Of a DNA stretch of 64,000 nt, positions 25,865 to 35,286 are shown one piece after another. The notes beneath the pieces are model-generated. The model saw only the letters and a list, made by a program, of their open reading frames with translations. It did not search any database and was not told the DNA's origin. Origin of the DNA: JAZKBN01 sp040388605 (GTDB lineage: Bacteria; Bacteroidota; Bacteroidia; Cytophagales; Flexibacteraceae). Location of the stretch: contig JAZKBN010000031.1 in NCBI GenBank assembly GCA_040388605.1, forward strand, positions 62,001 to 126,000, read 5' to 3'. Every line of letters starts with the position of its first letter. Positions within the stretch are counted from its first letter, which is position 1. Both the position numbers and the translations under genes were made by a program.

Positions 25865-26554
25865 TCAATTAAGAAATTGCCTTAATCTCGGATTTGGTAT
25901 GAATCTTTGTGTAATAATGCTATTGTGCATTAGTTTTTTCTTCCTCAATTTTTCGGTAATTGGCCGCGTCTCTTGGAGAATTGATTTTAACTCTTCAAAT
26001 GAAGGATTAAGCCAAACAATTGATCGTGTTTCATTAAAGGCCTTAAGGTGGATTGTATTCAAGATTTCCTCCGCAATTTTAAGCAAAGCTTCACAATTTC
26101 CACTTTTGGCAATATTAGAAATATTTTTGGCGCCTCTTTCGGAATGAGCATAGTTTTTATCTCTTTGTAAAAAAATATTTTCAAGTATTTCCTGTTGCGA
26201 TCCAATTGAGCTTTTCCAGGATCCTATGACGTTATTGGAAATTTTTAGCTCACGGTAATGAAGTTCCATTTTTGAAATTAAAGAAACTAAGCCACAATCA
26301 TCACCTTTACCGACCTTAAATAACTTTGAGAGTTCAATTACAAAAAGTCTCCAATTGTAAGCCCTTGCTGTTGTAAAGTAAATATTGTAGTTCTTTATAT
26401 AGGATATATATGTATCTTCATTTTCTTCCTTCAGATGCATGTATTTTAGTAATGAGAATAAATCATAACAGTCATGAAGAACATCGAATCTTAAATCCAA
26501 ATCGCTTTTTAACTGTATTAATTTTAATTTCGGTAAAGATTGAATGTTTTCCAT
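25865..26554 (-). CDS. HEPN/AbiU2-like protein
   Basis: The 229-residue all-helical protein carries RDKNYAH (R131 to H137), the R-x5-H pattern of HEPN ribonucleases, in a context (LFKVGKGDDCGLVSLI, then the motif) like the AbiU2-type HEPN group linked to abortive infection and toxin-antitoxin systems. The gene is clearly AT-richer than rpoC and rho on either side, which suggests later acquisition. No nucleotidyltransferase partner lies next to it. The fold call is moderate and defence function is inference. Confidence 0.6.
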   Translation of the reverse strand: MENIQSLPKLKLIQLKSDLDLRFDVLHDCYDLFSLLKYMHLKEENEDTYISYIKNYNIYFTTARAYNWRLFVIELSKLFKVGKGDDCGLVSLISKMELHYRELKISNNVIGSWKSSIGSQQEILENIFLQRDKNYAHSERGAKNISNIAKSGNCEALLKIAEEILNTIHLKAFNETRSIVWLNPSFEELKSILQETRPITEKLRKKKLMHNSIITQRFIPNPRLRQFLN

Positions 26555-26733
26555 TGGAGTAATTTTGAAAGGTGAGGTTAAGGTGTTTTAACTTTATAAA
26601 CTTTAATTTTTGTTCACTAATATATCAACTTTCTAACTCAACAAGCCACCTAACCCTTGTAGCTGGTAATTAACGGCAAGACCCAAAGGCCTGCTTTAAT
26701 AAAAGGCGAAAAACTTTTTAATGGTTTCATCTC

Positions 26734-27444
26734 CTATTTCAATAAACCGGATAGCCTTGCCTTATGTTCCTGCAAAACAGTGGGTAAATAAGTCAAAGGA
26801 TACATTTCTTCAGTTTTACTTTCATCTAACTTTTGAAGGTCAACGGAGCTGATACTCATAACAGCATCGTACTCACCAATCATATTGTCGAGCAGTATAA
26901 ATGCGGCATTGTCTGTTTTACCACCTTCAATATAATTCCTAATATTAAGTTGAATTCCAATTTGATCGCCATCTTTCATATATCGGAAATAAATATCATC
27001 CTGAGATAGAATAAAGTCGCCCATTTGTATTTCCAAGTTTTGTAAACACGGTTGCCGAAAGGCAAGAAATTTCCAGTTCTTGATTTTAGGAGCCTTTGCT
27101 GTTAAAGCAATTACCACCGGAAACAGGTCTTTGTCTCCATCTGCTGAAATAGTCAGCTCTCGCGTTGAGTCAGGTAATACCGCACTTATTTCAAATACCA
27201 GGTCTTTATGAACCTTTTTTATTTCACTGCTAAGATTACTCACTAATTCATCTTTCCTGCTATCTAGGTTTTTATAATAGTCACCGGCGTTTGCTTCAAA
27301 CCATTTCCAAAACACCTCTTCTTTATTTTTGCCGGAATTATATGGTTTCATAGAATCCTGATTATAAACAATTAACAATATTAAAAGAGGGGTAAGCAAC
27401 AGTCCGAACTTTAAGAAGCCTTCCCAACCTCGTTTCTTTATCAT
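26734..27444 (-). CDS. Membrane-anchored protein of unknown function
   Basis: The 236-residue protein has an N-terminal transmembrane anchor (KFGLLLTPLLILLIVY, residues 11-27) and a soluble periplasmic-facing or cytoplasmic body with charged helices (FWKWFEANAGDYYKNLDSRKDEL) and beta strands. No family recognised. It shares the AT-rich composition of the HEPN-like gene downstream of it on the same strand, with a 180-base gap. Confidence 0.65.
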   Translation of the reverse strand: MIKKRGWEGFLKFGLLLTPLLILLIVYNQDSMKPYNSGKNKEEVFWKWFEANAGDYYKNLDSRKDELVSNLSSEIKKVHKDLVFEISAVLPDSTRELTISADGDKDLFPVVIALTAKAPKIKNWKFLAFRQPCLQNLEIQMGDFILSQDDIYFRYMKDGDQIGIQLNIRNYIEGGKTDNAAFILLDNMIGEYDAVMSISSVDLQKLDESKTEEMYPLTYLPTVLQEHKARLSGLLK

Positions 27445-28570
27445 ACATGTTGGCCCTACACACTCAGGGTTTAAGAATTAAAGATACAGTTTCTAACCTG
27501 ATAATATAATCGGCTCCTGTTTTTTTGACTTAGCTGAAAACCCGGTTATTGCAACAGAATCCCAAACCGATACCCCAACCCCGCTACCGTTCACCCGCCT
27601 TCCCATAAAATAATTTACATTTCCCCTTGATTATACCGATTGCATACCCTATTATTGTGCCGGATTAGTTGACGAGCGGTATTTATTAACTACCGACACA
27701 GCTTACCGAAACTCCCTTATTGAATTTTTAGGCCGTTTAGCCCCGTATTCCTCCCCGCAAGCGCATAGGTTCTTATTATTGCACCGGTTTAAGCAATTTT
27801 GGTTCACACGGAATACAGATTACAGGTTTTCGGCTGTTCAAAAAGGATACAATTTCCTTACCCTCCCCCTCCCCTCTTAAGCATACGCTATCAGAATTTC
27901 GGCCCGGCAGGCATTTGGCCTTGCGGCAGGAAATAAACTTATCAAAAGCAATTCAGCTTCAATATTAATGATTTTGCCAGGGCATGTATTTATTCATGCG
28001 GCAGGAAGAGCACCCGTAATAAGCAATCCCTGATATTCGTTTTCCTGAAAACAACCGCTGACCACAGCAGATGGCATTGCCCTAGAAAGCAAATGCCGGG
28101 ACACGCAGGATTGCAGCCTGAAACCTAACATTTCATTTATTGTGATTAAACCCCAACGGCATAAGCGCCTTTGCAGGTTTTAAGTATTTCGTTTAGCGGT
28201 TCCGTAAGCCTTTAAAAAGTACAGGCGAACCATTCGGAAGGCGGGGCAGGAAATTAACAGCAAAACAAAAGCTGTATTAAAAATCAGCAGGCACAGGCAA
28301 AACTGAATTTATTTTCATCGATTAAGCCGGCCGGCAAATTAATTGTCAGAATAAAAGCAAACAATTTAAGCTGCGTATGGCAGGTTCGTAATTACCCTTT
28401 TTAGGGCAACAGGGCCGGCCGAAAGGCAGCAAAGTTTCAACAGCTTCGGGAATTGCCCGGGCAACAAAAGAAACCCCTTACCACAGGAAAAACACATCAA
28501 TAAACCGCCCGGCTGCATAATAACTGCCGGCATTAACCTATAAAAAACTACCATTTTTTATAAACCCTCT
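27445..28570. other. 1.1 kb region without a convincing gene
   Basis: I see no complete gene. From 27614 to 27880 a plus-strand frame stays open for 88 codons without an ATG and could be a remnant. Near 28140 TTG and 28166-28173 CGCCTTTG (23-base spacer) form a weak promoter-like pair that could serve rho with a 400-base leader. The rest is AT-rich filler with short Pro-rich-coding-looking C runs. Confidence 0.5.
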
Positions 28571-30977
28571 ATGTATAATATTGAAGCTTTAAAGGAGAAA
28601 TTACTTTCCGAGTTAAAAGATATAGCTGAAAACATGGGCGTGAAGAACTTCCGTAAAATGCCCAAGGAAGAGCTTATCTACAAAATATTGGATACCCAAG
28701 CCCTCTTACCCGTTGCCGACGACGAAATGTTGAACGTGCGTGAAGCAGAAGACGGCATACCCAGCGCATCTGACGGCGCCGACCGCAGGCGTACATTAAG
28801 GCCCCGCCGCGAAAACGCAGGCGCATCAGCATCTCAAAGTTCAGATGAAGTTGAATTTACCGCCTCATCGCCCCGCACCAATACGGCCCCGCCACGCCAA
28901 AGTGTAGCAACGCCGAGAGCCAATGCCGCACCTGCACCCTCTTCGCAGCCATCGTTTTTAAATGAGCAGGCTTCTGCATCTCCCACTGCCCGCGCTCCGC
29001 GACGCAATGCCGCAGATATTGCTGCAGCAGCAGCTGCTTCGGCAGCAGCACCGGTGGCAGGCTCGTCCCTAGGCTCAGCGTCTGCGCCCGCTGCAAGCCC
29101 GGCATCGCCTGGTTACAATTCGCCTTCAACGCCTGCCTCACCCGCTTACAGCAGCCCGCAGGCAGGCAGCAACGCCCCTTCGCATAGGAGCCGTTCAAAT
29201 GCGGTAGACCAAAGCAGCGTGGCAGGTTTCCGTGCCGAAGTTGACCGCAGCATGAAGTCATTCGATGCTGTTATTCAACCAAACCCTGAACAGCAGGCAC
29301 CAACCCAGTTGCCTCCCGCGCCTCGTGCAGGTGGCTCTTACGATCGCCCCAGGCGTGCCGATGCAGTAAAATCATCGTCGCCTGCCCCGCAGCAGCAAGG
29401 TTATGGTGCGGCGCCCGGCTGGCAGCCTGCCGGCAATACCCCGCCGGCATACGGACAGCAGGCTCCTTACAATAACTCCTCAAACAACCAGGGCAACCCG
29501 GCAAGCCAATCTCAATCTGCCTGGCAGCCGACTACACAGCAGCCTCAGGCGCGTTTCCGCGAAAATGTGCGCGAAAACCAACGCGATAACGGGAGCAACC
29601 AGGGTTATAATGACAATGGCCCAACTCAGGGCGGTGGCAGCCAGCAGGGAATGCCTGCCTGGCAGGCTAAAACTTTCACGCCCAGGCAAAGCGCCATTGA
29701 GCAAAGGCAGGCAGCACAGGCCGGCTACAGCTCAGGCACCACCCAAAATCGCGAACCCCGCCAGGAGCAGCAAACCGACAGCCGAATAATAGATACAACC
29801 GGCGAAATGCTGCCCGCACCGGCACCGGCACGCAGCAAAGGCCGCATAGCAGCCGGCATCCGTGAGTTCGACGGCGTAGTTGAAAACGAAGGCGTATTGG
29901 AAATGATGACAGATGGTTTCGGTTTCCTGCGCAGCGCCGACTTTAACTATTTGGCCAGCCCTGATGATATTTACATAAGCCCTACCCAAATAAAATCTTT
30001 CGGCCTTAAAACCGGCGATACGGTTAAAGGGCAAATTCGTCCGCCGAAGGAAGGGGAAAAATACTTTGCCCTTATTCGTGTAGACAGTATTAACGGCCGT
30101 ACCATAGAGCAGGTGCGCGACCGGGTTCCTTTCGAATTTCTTACCCCCCTGTTCCCGCAGGAACGCCTGAACCTGAGCACCACCGCCGACCAGTTAAGCA
30201 CCCGCATCATGGACCTTTTTGCCCCCATAGGTAAAGGCCAGCGCGGTATGATTGTGGCCCAGCCCAAAACCGGTAAAACAGTTTTACTGAAAGAAATAGC
30301 AAACGCCATTGCCAAAAATCACCCCGAAGTTTATCTTATTGTATTGCTTATAGATGAACGCCCGGAAGAAGTTACTGATATGATCAGGAGCGTTAAAGGC
30401 GAGGTGGTAAGCTCTACATTTGATGAAACTGCCGACAGGCACGTAAAAATTGCAGGCCTTGTGCTTGAAAAAGCCAAGCGCCTGGTAGAATGCGGCCACG
30501 ATGTGGTTATTCTCCTCGACAGTATAACCCGCCTTGCCCGTGCATACAATACAGTAGCCCCAAGCAGCGGTAAAATACTCAGCGGCGGTGTTGATGCCAA
30601 TGCTTTGCACAAGCCTAAGCGCTTCTTCGGTGCAGCGCGTAACATTGAAAACGNNNNNNNNNNNNNNNNCTACTGCGCTGGTAGAAACCGGCAGCAAAAT
30701 GGACGAGGTTATTTTTGAAGAGTTCAAAGGTACCGGTAACATGGAACTGCAGTTAGACCGTAAGCTGAGCAATAAGCGTATCTATCCTTCTATAGACGTA
30801 CCTGCCAGCGGAACACGCCGCGAAGACCTGCTCATGGACAAAGAAGAGCTGCAACGCATCTGGATCCTGCGCAAGCACATGAGCGATATGACCGGTATGG
30901 AGGCCATGGAGTTCCTCAAAGACCGTATGAAATCAACGAGGAACAATACAGAGTTCTTAATTTCAATGAACAGCTAG
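28571..30977 (+). CDS. rho: Transcription termination factor Rho, interrupted by an assembly gap
   Basis: Rho is the hexameric RNA helicase that ends transcription. Visible parts: the N-terminal Rho_N helices (residues 1-45, KNFRKMPKEELIYKIL), a ~375-residue low-complexity insert rich in Ser, Ala, Pro, Gln and Asn, the RNA-binding cold-shock domain from about residue 431 (EGVLEMMTDGFGFLRS), the Walker A region MIVAQPKTGKT and Walker B region DVVILLDSITRLARAYN. Sixteen Ns at 30654-30669 fall in the strongly conserved GGSLTIIATAL loop; the frame after the Ns shifts because about 21 bases belong there. With that, the protein would be about 803 residues. It is not a real frameshift. Confidence 0.95.
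30654..30669. other. Assembly gap (16 Ns) inside rho
   Basis: The conserved Rho sequence around it (AARNIEN before, TALVETGSKMDEV after) requires about 21 bases (codon remainder of Gly, then Gly-Ser-Leu-Thr-Ile-Ile and the first base of Ala). The 16-N run is therefore about five bases short and causes an artefactual frame change. Confidence 0.9.
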
Positions 30978-30984
30978 TATTCGG

Positions 30985-31620
30985 ATGAAGAACCTGTCAT
31001 TGATTTTGAACGCGGTACTGTTTGTAGCTGTTGCCGTGCTGTATTACCTGCATTTCTCGGCTCCTGCCCAATCGGCCGCACCGGCTGCGGGCGGCACTAT
31101 GCCCGGTAAAGTTTCAACTGCAGCCTCAAACGGCCCGGTGAACATTGCCTTTGTGAACACCGACAGCCTGTTGGAGCATTACGACTACTTCAGCGGCAAG
31201 AAAGCCGAGCTGGAAGCCCGCAGCAAGCGCGTGGAGGCCGACCTGACCAACCGTATGAAGAACTTCGAGAACGAAGTAATGACCATGCGCCAAAAAGCAG
31301 ATGCCAATGCCCTTACACCTGCACAAATGCAGGAAGCGGAGCAACGCCTCGGCCGCAGGCAGCAGGAAATTGCTGCATATAAAGATGAGCAGACAGCCCG
31401 GCTGATGGACGAAGAGCGCAACATCAACATTCGCCTGAACGATAACATACGCAACTACCTGAAAGGCTATGGCAAGAAAGCCGGCTTCAGGTATGTATTG
31501 GGCCTGAGCTCTGCCGGTGGCATTCTTTACGCCAACGACAGTCTTGATATTACCACCGATGTACTCAAAGGCCTCAACGAAGCCGGCGCGGAAGTTAAAG
31601 GTGAAGAGGCTAAAAAGTAA
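30985..31620 (+). CDS. Skp/OmpH family periplasmic chaperone
   Basis: The 211-residue protein has an N-terminal hydrophobic segment (LILNAVLFVAVAVLYYL), a Pro/Ala spacer, and then an OmpH/Skp body: IAFVNTDSLLEHYDYF, a long charged coiled coil (residues about 70-165) and a YVLGLSSAGGILYANDSLDIT ending. Skp-like proteins hold unfolded outer-membrane proteins on their way through the periplasm. It starts seven bases after rho, so it is in the same operon. The signal lacks a clear cleavage site, so the protein may stay membrane-anchored. Confidence 0.9.
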   Translation: MKNLSLILNAVLFVAVAVLYYLHFSAPAQSAAPAAGGTMPGKVSTAASNGPVNIAFVNTDSLLEHYDYFSGKKAELEARSKRVEADLTNRMKNFENEVMTMRQKADANALTPAQMQEAEQRLGRRQQEIAAYKDEQTARLMDEERNINIRLNDNIRNYLKGYGKKAGFRYVLGLSSAGGILYANDSLDITTDVLKGLNEAGAEVKGEEAKK

Positions 31621-31645
31621 TAACCAGGCTGATTCAGCTAAATTG

Positions 31646-31684
31646 AAAAGAGTCCCGGCGCGCGAAGTTCCGGGACTCTTTTTG
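31646..31684 (+). terminator. Bidirectional terminator between skp and the MBOAT locus
   Basis: GAGTCCCGG at 31650-31658 pairs with CCGGGACTC at 31670-31678. A T run follows on the plus strand, and on the other strand the A run before the stem supplies Ts, so it can serve both convergent genes. Confidence 0.9.
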
Positions 31685-31722
31685 CGTTGGGCTTTTGCAG
31701 TTGTTCACGGAAATTCGACCTG

Positions 31723-32688
31723 TTAATTAAAGGCCCTGTCTTTTCTCAGCGTATCTCCCAGCCATTTGCTGAAGGCTTTGGCGCCATGGAAATTAACGTG
31801 CGTGGTGTTAAGAAAAAAGCTGTCAGGATACTGGCGGGTATCAGGTTCCAGGAATGTTGCGTGGGGCAACGCATTAATATTTTTTTGGAACGCGATGGAT
31901 GCAGGGTTAACAGGTACCCCCTCGAATGTTGATTTATGCAAGGGGGCGGGAACCAAATAAAATAACCTTTTCGGGTGAGATTTTACCAGATTATAAAATC
32001 TCTCCAACTGTGTAAGAGATATGCTGTCGCTTTTCCCATTAAGCCTTTTACTGTATTCCTGCCTCATCTTTAATGATTCAAGAAAGTTTTTCTTATCCCA
32101 TTTCTCAAAGGGTAAATATTGGAACCCCCTTTCAACCTTTTTATTTTTTTCGTTTTTAGCCGTATTATATTCCTTAAGGTAGGGTTCATAAAAACCGAAC
32201 AGCCTTGATATACCCGGCTTAAACCAAGGTGAATCCTTATTTACTAAGGGCATACCAAGCATTTCCTGCACAGGCTTGTAGTCATAAACAGGCAAAAAAG
32301 CCTTTACAGGGCCAATATTGTTGGTCGGGAAAAAATCATAATTAAAAATTATAGGTCCTGTACGTGTACTTGCATACTCAAGCTCAAGTAATGTAAGGCT
32401 GCCGTTCAGGCCGCAATCTTCAATACCCATATTATATGCCTTAGGTGATATAAAAGGGGGGTAAAAGCCGCCATGCATACGGCTGCTGCCCAACATTATA
32501 ATAAGATCCGCAGGCGTTTCTGTATTATAGAGATAATTAACACGCTGCTGATCTGAGCCCGTTGAACCCGGAATAATAATGTTATAAAATAAAATATTGC
32601 AAGTTGCAACGGTAAGATACAGCAAAGTAAAAACAGGGATAATAAACCCCAGCCAAAATTTCCTTTTTGAATTGTTAGGTACCTGCAT
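31723..32688 (-). CDS. SGNH/DltD-like partner of MBOAT acyltransferase, pair 1
   Basis: The start at ATG 32686-32688, one base after the MBOAT stop, gives 321 residues. There is an N-terminal membrane anchor (LGFIIPVFTLLYLTVATC), the block-I Ser in LIIMLGSSRMHGG, and a C-terminal NTTHVNFHGAKAFSKWLGD block. This corresponds to the SGNH His block, but with Asn at the -3 position where Asp is usual. Such proteins work with MBOAT enzymes to place acyl groups on surface glycans. Its closest relative here is the pair 2 protein at 34274. It ends next to the bidirectional terminator. Confidence 0.85.
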   Translation of the reverse strand: MQVPNNSKRKFWLGFIIPVFTLLYLTVATCNILFYNIIIPGSTGSDQQRVNYLYNTETPADLIIMLGSSRMHGGFYPPFISPKAYNMGIEDCGLNGSLTLLELEYASTRTGPIIFNYDFFPTNNIGPVKAFLPVYDYKPVQEMLGMPLVNKDSPWFKPGISRLFGFYEPYLKEYNTAKNEKNKKVERGFQYLPFEKWDKKNFLESLKMRQEYSKRLNGKSDSISLTQLERFYNLVKSHPKRLFYLVPAPLHKSTFEGVPVNPASIAFQKNINALPHATFLEPDTRQYPDSFFLNTTHVNFHGAKAFSKWLGDTLRKDRAFN

Positions 32689-32689
32689 A

Positions 32690-34111
32690 TCAGAATTGGA
32701 AATAAATAAACTCCCCCACACCGTTATTGCCGAATACAACCAACAAAACAAGGTATGCCAATGTAATAAGCCTGCTCCCTCTGAAATTCAATTTACGCGG
32801 GAGCAAAGCAGTAGCAGCCAATACAGCCAACAGGAAAAGGGTAATTGAAAATTTTAGCGGGCCGCTTCCTAACATTATTTCAGCCATTCCGCCAACCGGC
32901 CTGAAACTGAAAATTCTGCCTATTACTTCAAAAGCCTGGTCAAGATTTCTTGCCCTGAAGAATATCCATGCAAAGGTTGCAAGAAGAAAAGTAATAACTA
33001 CCTGCTGGGCTTTAATCAACCAGGGAAATTTAGCCAGGCCGGTTGCCCTGTAAACAGTACTTTTAGCACCGGCCGTTTCTGTGCCGGCAATTTGGAAGAG
33101 ACCATGCATACCGCCCCAAATTATGTAAGTAAAGTTTGCGCCGTGCCAAAGCCCGCTGACTAAAAATGTGATTAGCAGGTTACGGTATTGCATCAGCTTT
33201 CCTTGTCGGTTACCGCCTAAGGGTATATATACATAATCGCGAAACCAGCGGGAGAGAGACATGTGCCACCGAGACCAAAACTCTCTTATACTTTGAGCCC
33301 GGTAAGGTTGGTTAAAGTTTTCGAAAAGGTCGAAGTCAAGAATTTGTGCACATCCAAGTGCAATATCGCAATAGCCGCTGAAATCGCAGAAAATTTGTAT
33401 TGAGAACAATACAGCCCCTGTAAATGCGGCATAAGCGCCGTAGTTTTGAGGCTCATTAAATGCCGATTGAACCAATGGTGCCAGCCTGTCGGCAATAACA
33501 ACTTTTTTAAAGAGCCCGAATGCTATTCTCTGGCATCCCCAAACAGTGCGGTCAAGATCCCAACGGTATTTTTTACGGAACTGGGGAATAAGGTGTGAAC
33601 CTCTTTCTATTGGCCCGGCAAGCAGCATAGGCCAAAAAACAACATACAAAATAAAATAACCAATATGCTTCTCAAGGGGAATTTCATCCCTGTAAACATC
33701 TATGGTATAACTCATTGTGTGAAATGTAAAAAAAGATATCCCCACAGGAAGAATAAGGTTGGCCATGGGAAGGTTCATATTGCTTCCGCTTAGCGATGCC
33801 GCAGAATTTATAACACCTGAGAAAAAATCAAGATACTTAAATATGAAAATAACCGACAGGTTCAGTATTACCGAAATAATAAGCAAAAGCTTTCGCCGCC
33901 GGGCATCAAGGGTTTGTTTAATAAATATTGCGCTGTAATAATTCAGGAAGGCGCAAAAGAATATGAGCAATATGTACTCCGGGCGCCAGCTCATATAAAA
34001 GTATATGCTGCCGGCAAGCATAATCATCCACCTGAACCTATGCGGAGCAAGAAAATAAATGAGCAGGAAAATTGGAAGGAATACAAAAAATTGAAGTGAG
34101 TTAAACAGCAT
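32690..34111 (-). CDS. MBOAT family O-acyltransferase (AlgI/DltB-like), pair 1
   Basis: The 473-residue multispanning protein starts MLFNSLQFFVFLPIFLLIYF and has the AlgI-type core: FFTFHTMSYTIDVYR, LLAGPIERG, FCDFSGYCDIALG and SRWHMSLSRWFRDYVYIPLGG, followed by the invariant catalytic His in FLVSGLWHGAN. It is expected to move an acyl group, usually acetyl, from the cytoplasm to a periplasmic acceptor. It ends FIYFQF. The partner SGNH gene follows after one base. A minus-strand TATATTTG box at 34185-34192 lies about 75 bases upstream. Confidence 0.94.
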   Translation of the reverse strand: MLFNSLQFFVFLPIFLLIYFLAPHRFRWMIMLAGSIYFYMSWRPEYILLIFFCAFLNYYSAIFIKQTLDARRRKLLLIISVILNLSVIFIFKYLDFFSGVINSAASLSGSNMNLPMANLILPVGISFFTFHTMSYTIDVYRDEIPLEKHIGYFILYVVFWPMLLAGPIERGSHLIPQFRKKYRWDLDRTVWGCQRIAFGLFKKVVIADRLAPLVQSAFNEPQNYGAYAAFTGAVLFSIQIFCDFSGYCDIALGCAQILDFDLFENFNQPYRAQSIREFWSRWHMSLSRWFRDYVYIPLGGNRQGKLMQYRNLLITFLVSGLWHGANFTYIIWGGMHGLFQIAGTETAGAKSTVYRATGLAKFPWLIKAQQVVITFLLATFAWIFFRARNLDQAFEVIGRIFSFRPVGGMAEIMLGSGPLKFSITLFLLAVLAATALLPRKLNFRGSRLITLAYLVLLVVFGNNGVGEFIYFQF

Positions 34112-34273
34112 TTATTTATCTGGTAATTCCGAATCCGGCTTTAGGCTTATTGAATTTCAGTAATTCATACCGGCTAATGCCCGACAAATATATATATTTA
34201 GCTATGGTTTTTTTTAAGCAAAGCCTGTGTTTTTAATTTTCACCGGGCTTTTAGTTTATTGTTCAGCAAAAGC

Positions 34274-35260
34274 TCACCTTTCAAAATTGCCCTTCCTGAG
34301 CGTATCTCCCAGCCATTTGCTGAAGGCTTTGGCCCCATGGAAATTAACGTGCGTGGTGTTATGGAAAAAACTGTCGGGGTATTGGCTTGTATTGGGCTCA
34401 AGGAATTTAACATGCTTTAAGCCTGCCAGCTTATAAGGAAAAGTTAAGGCATTCGGGTCGGTGGGGGTTTCGCAGATGCTGCAATGCAGGGGGGCTGTAA
34501 TAAGATATATCTTCCGTTCAGGGTGGGCGCTTACCAGGTTGTACAACTCATTCTGCCTGAATACTGAAACGACATCATAAGTGCCGTTCCTGTGCATATT
34601 ATTAAAAGCTTCGCGGGCTGCTATTGACGCATCGAAAGGGCCTCTGTCCCAATGTTCATGCACGGGATTCATATAGCCCTGCTCAACAACTGTATTTTTT
34701 TTCGCCTTGTTGCTCAGTAAATAATACGAAAGATAAGTTTCGAACAGGCCGTAAAACCGTGTAAGCCGGTACCTGTACCAAGACCTGTCGATATTCACCT
34801 CGGGGTCTCGGAGCATTTTTTGAATAATTGCCTGGTCGTAAATGGGCAGGTAGCTTAGAACATCGCCAACGCGGGGCCAGCTCATGTAATCATAATTAAA
34901 TATGATAGGTCCTTTCCTGTCCGATGCGTATTCAAGCTCAAGAAGACGGTTGCTGCCGGCAAGGCCGCAATTATCTATACCCAGGTTATATGCCCTGCTG
35001 CTGATAAGCGGCGGATAATATGAAATGTGCATGCGGCTGCTGCCAAGCATAATAATGGTGCTGTCGGTTTCAATGGCAGTCAGGGCTTTATTTGGTGCAT
35101 TGGGGCCATAAAAACGCGCCAGCCTTTGATGGTTTTCCCCTTCGGAACCTGGTACCAACACATGCATAATTCCCCTGTATTGCAGTTCCAGGCCCAATGC
35201 GGCAAAGGCCAGCAATGGAAGGAGATAGAATGCAAGGAAATGAGCGGGCGTCTTCCGCAT
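34274..35260 (-). CDS. SGNH/DltD-like partner of MBOAT acyltransferase, pair 2
   Basis: The 328-residue protein parallels the pair 1 partner: N-terminal membrane segment (FYLLPLLAFAALGLELQY), nucleophile block IIMLGSSRMHISYYPP, a body with EYASDRKGPIIFNYDY, and the C-terminal NTTHVNFHGAKAFSKWLGDTLRK. Like pair 1, it has Asn at the position three before the His, where Asp is expected. It follows the MBOAT gene by 26 bases. Its final ~63 coding bases are nearly identical to those of the pair 1 gene although the rest has diverged, a sign of recent exchange. Confidence 0.85.
   Translation of the reverse strand: MRKTPAHFLAFYLLPLLAFAALGLELQYRGIMHVLVPGSEGENHQRLARFYGPNAPNKALTAIETDSTIIMLGSSRMHISYYPPLISSRAYNLGIDNCGLAGSNRLLELEYASDRKGPIIFNYDYMSWPRVGDVLSYLPIYDQAIIQKMLRDPEVNIDRSWYRYRLTRFYGLFETYLSYYLLSNKAKKNTVVEQGYMNPVHEHWDRGPFDASIAAREAFNNMHRNGTYDVVSVFRQNELYNLVSAHPERKIYLITAPLHCSICETPTDPNALTFPYKLAGLKHVKFLEPNTSQYPDSFFHNTTHVNFHGAKAFSKWLGDTLRKGNFER
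34299..34361 (-). repeat. 63-base near-identical patch shared with 31748-31810
   Basis: The two stretches differ at a single position (GCGCC against GCCCC) and encode the conserved His block of the two SGNH-like partners in the same frame. The flanking coding DNA is much more diverged. Confidence 0.85.
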
Positions 35261-35286
35261 GGGTTTGGTAATGAAGGGTTAAGGTA

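Noticed and set aside
28366..28554. 62-codon minus-strand frame before rho
   Set aside because: Low-complexity, no start signal, no family features; region looks non-coding.
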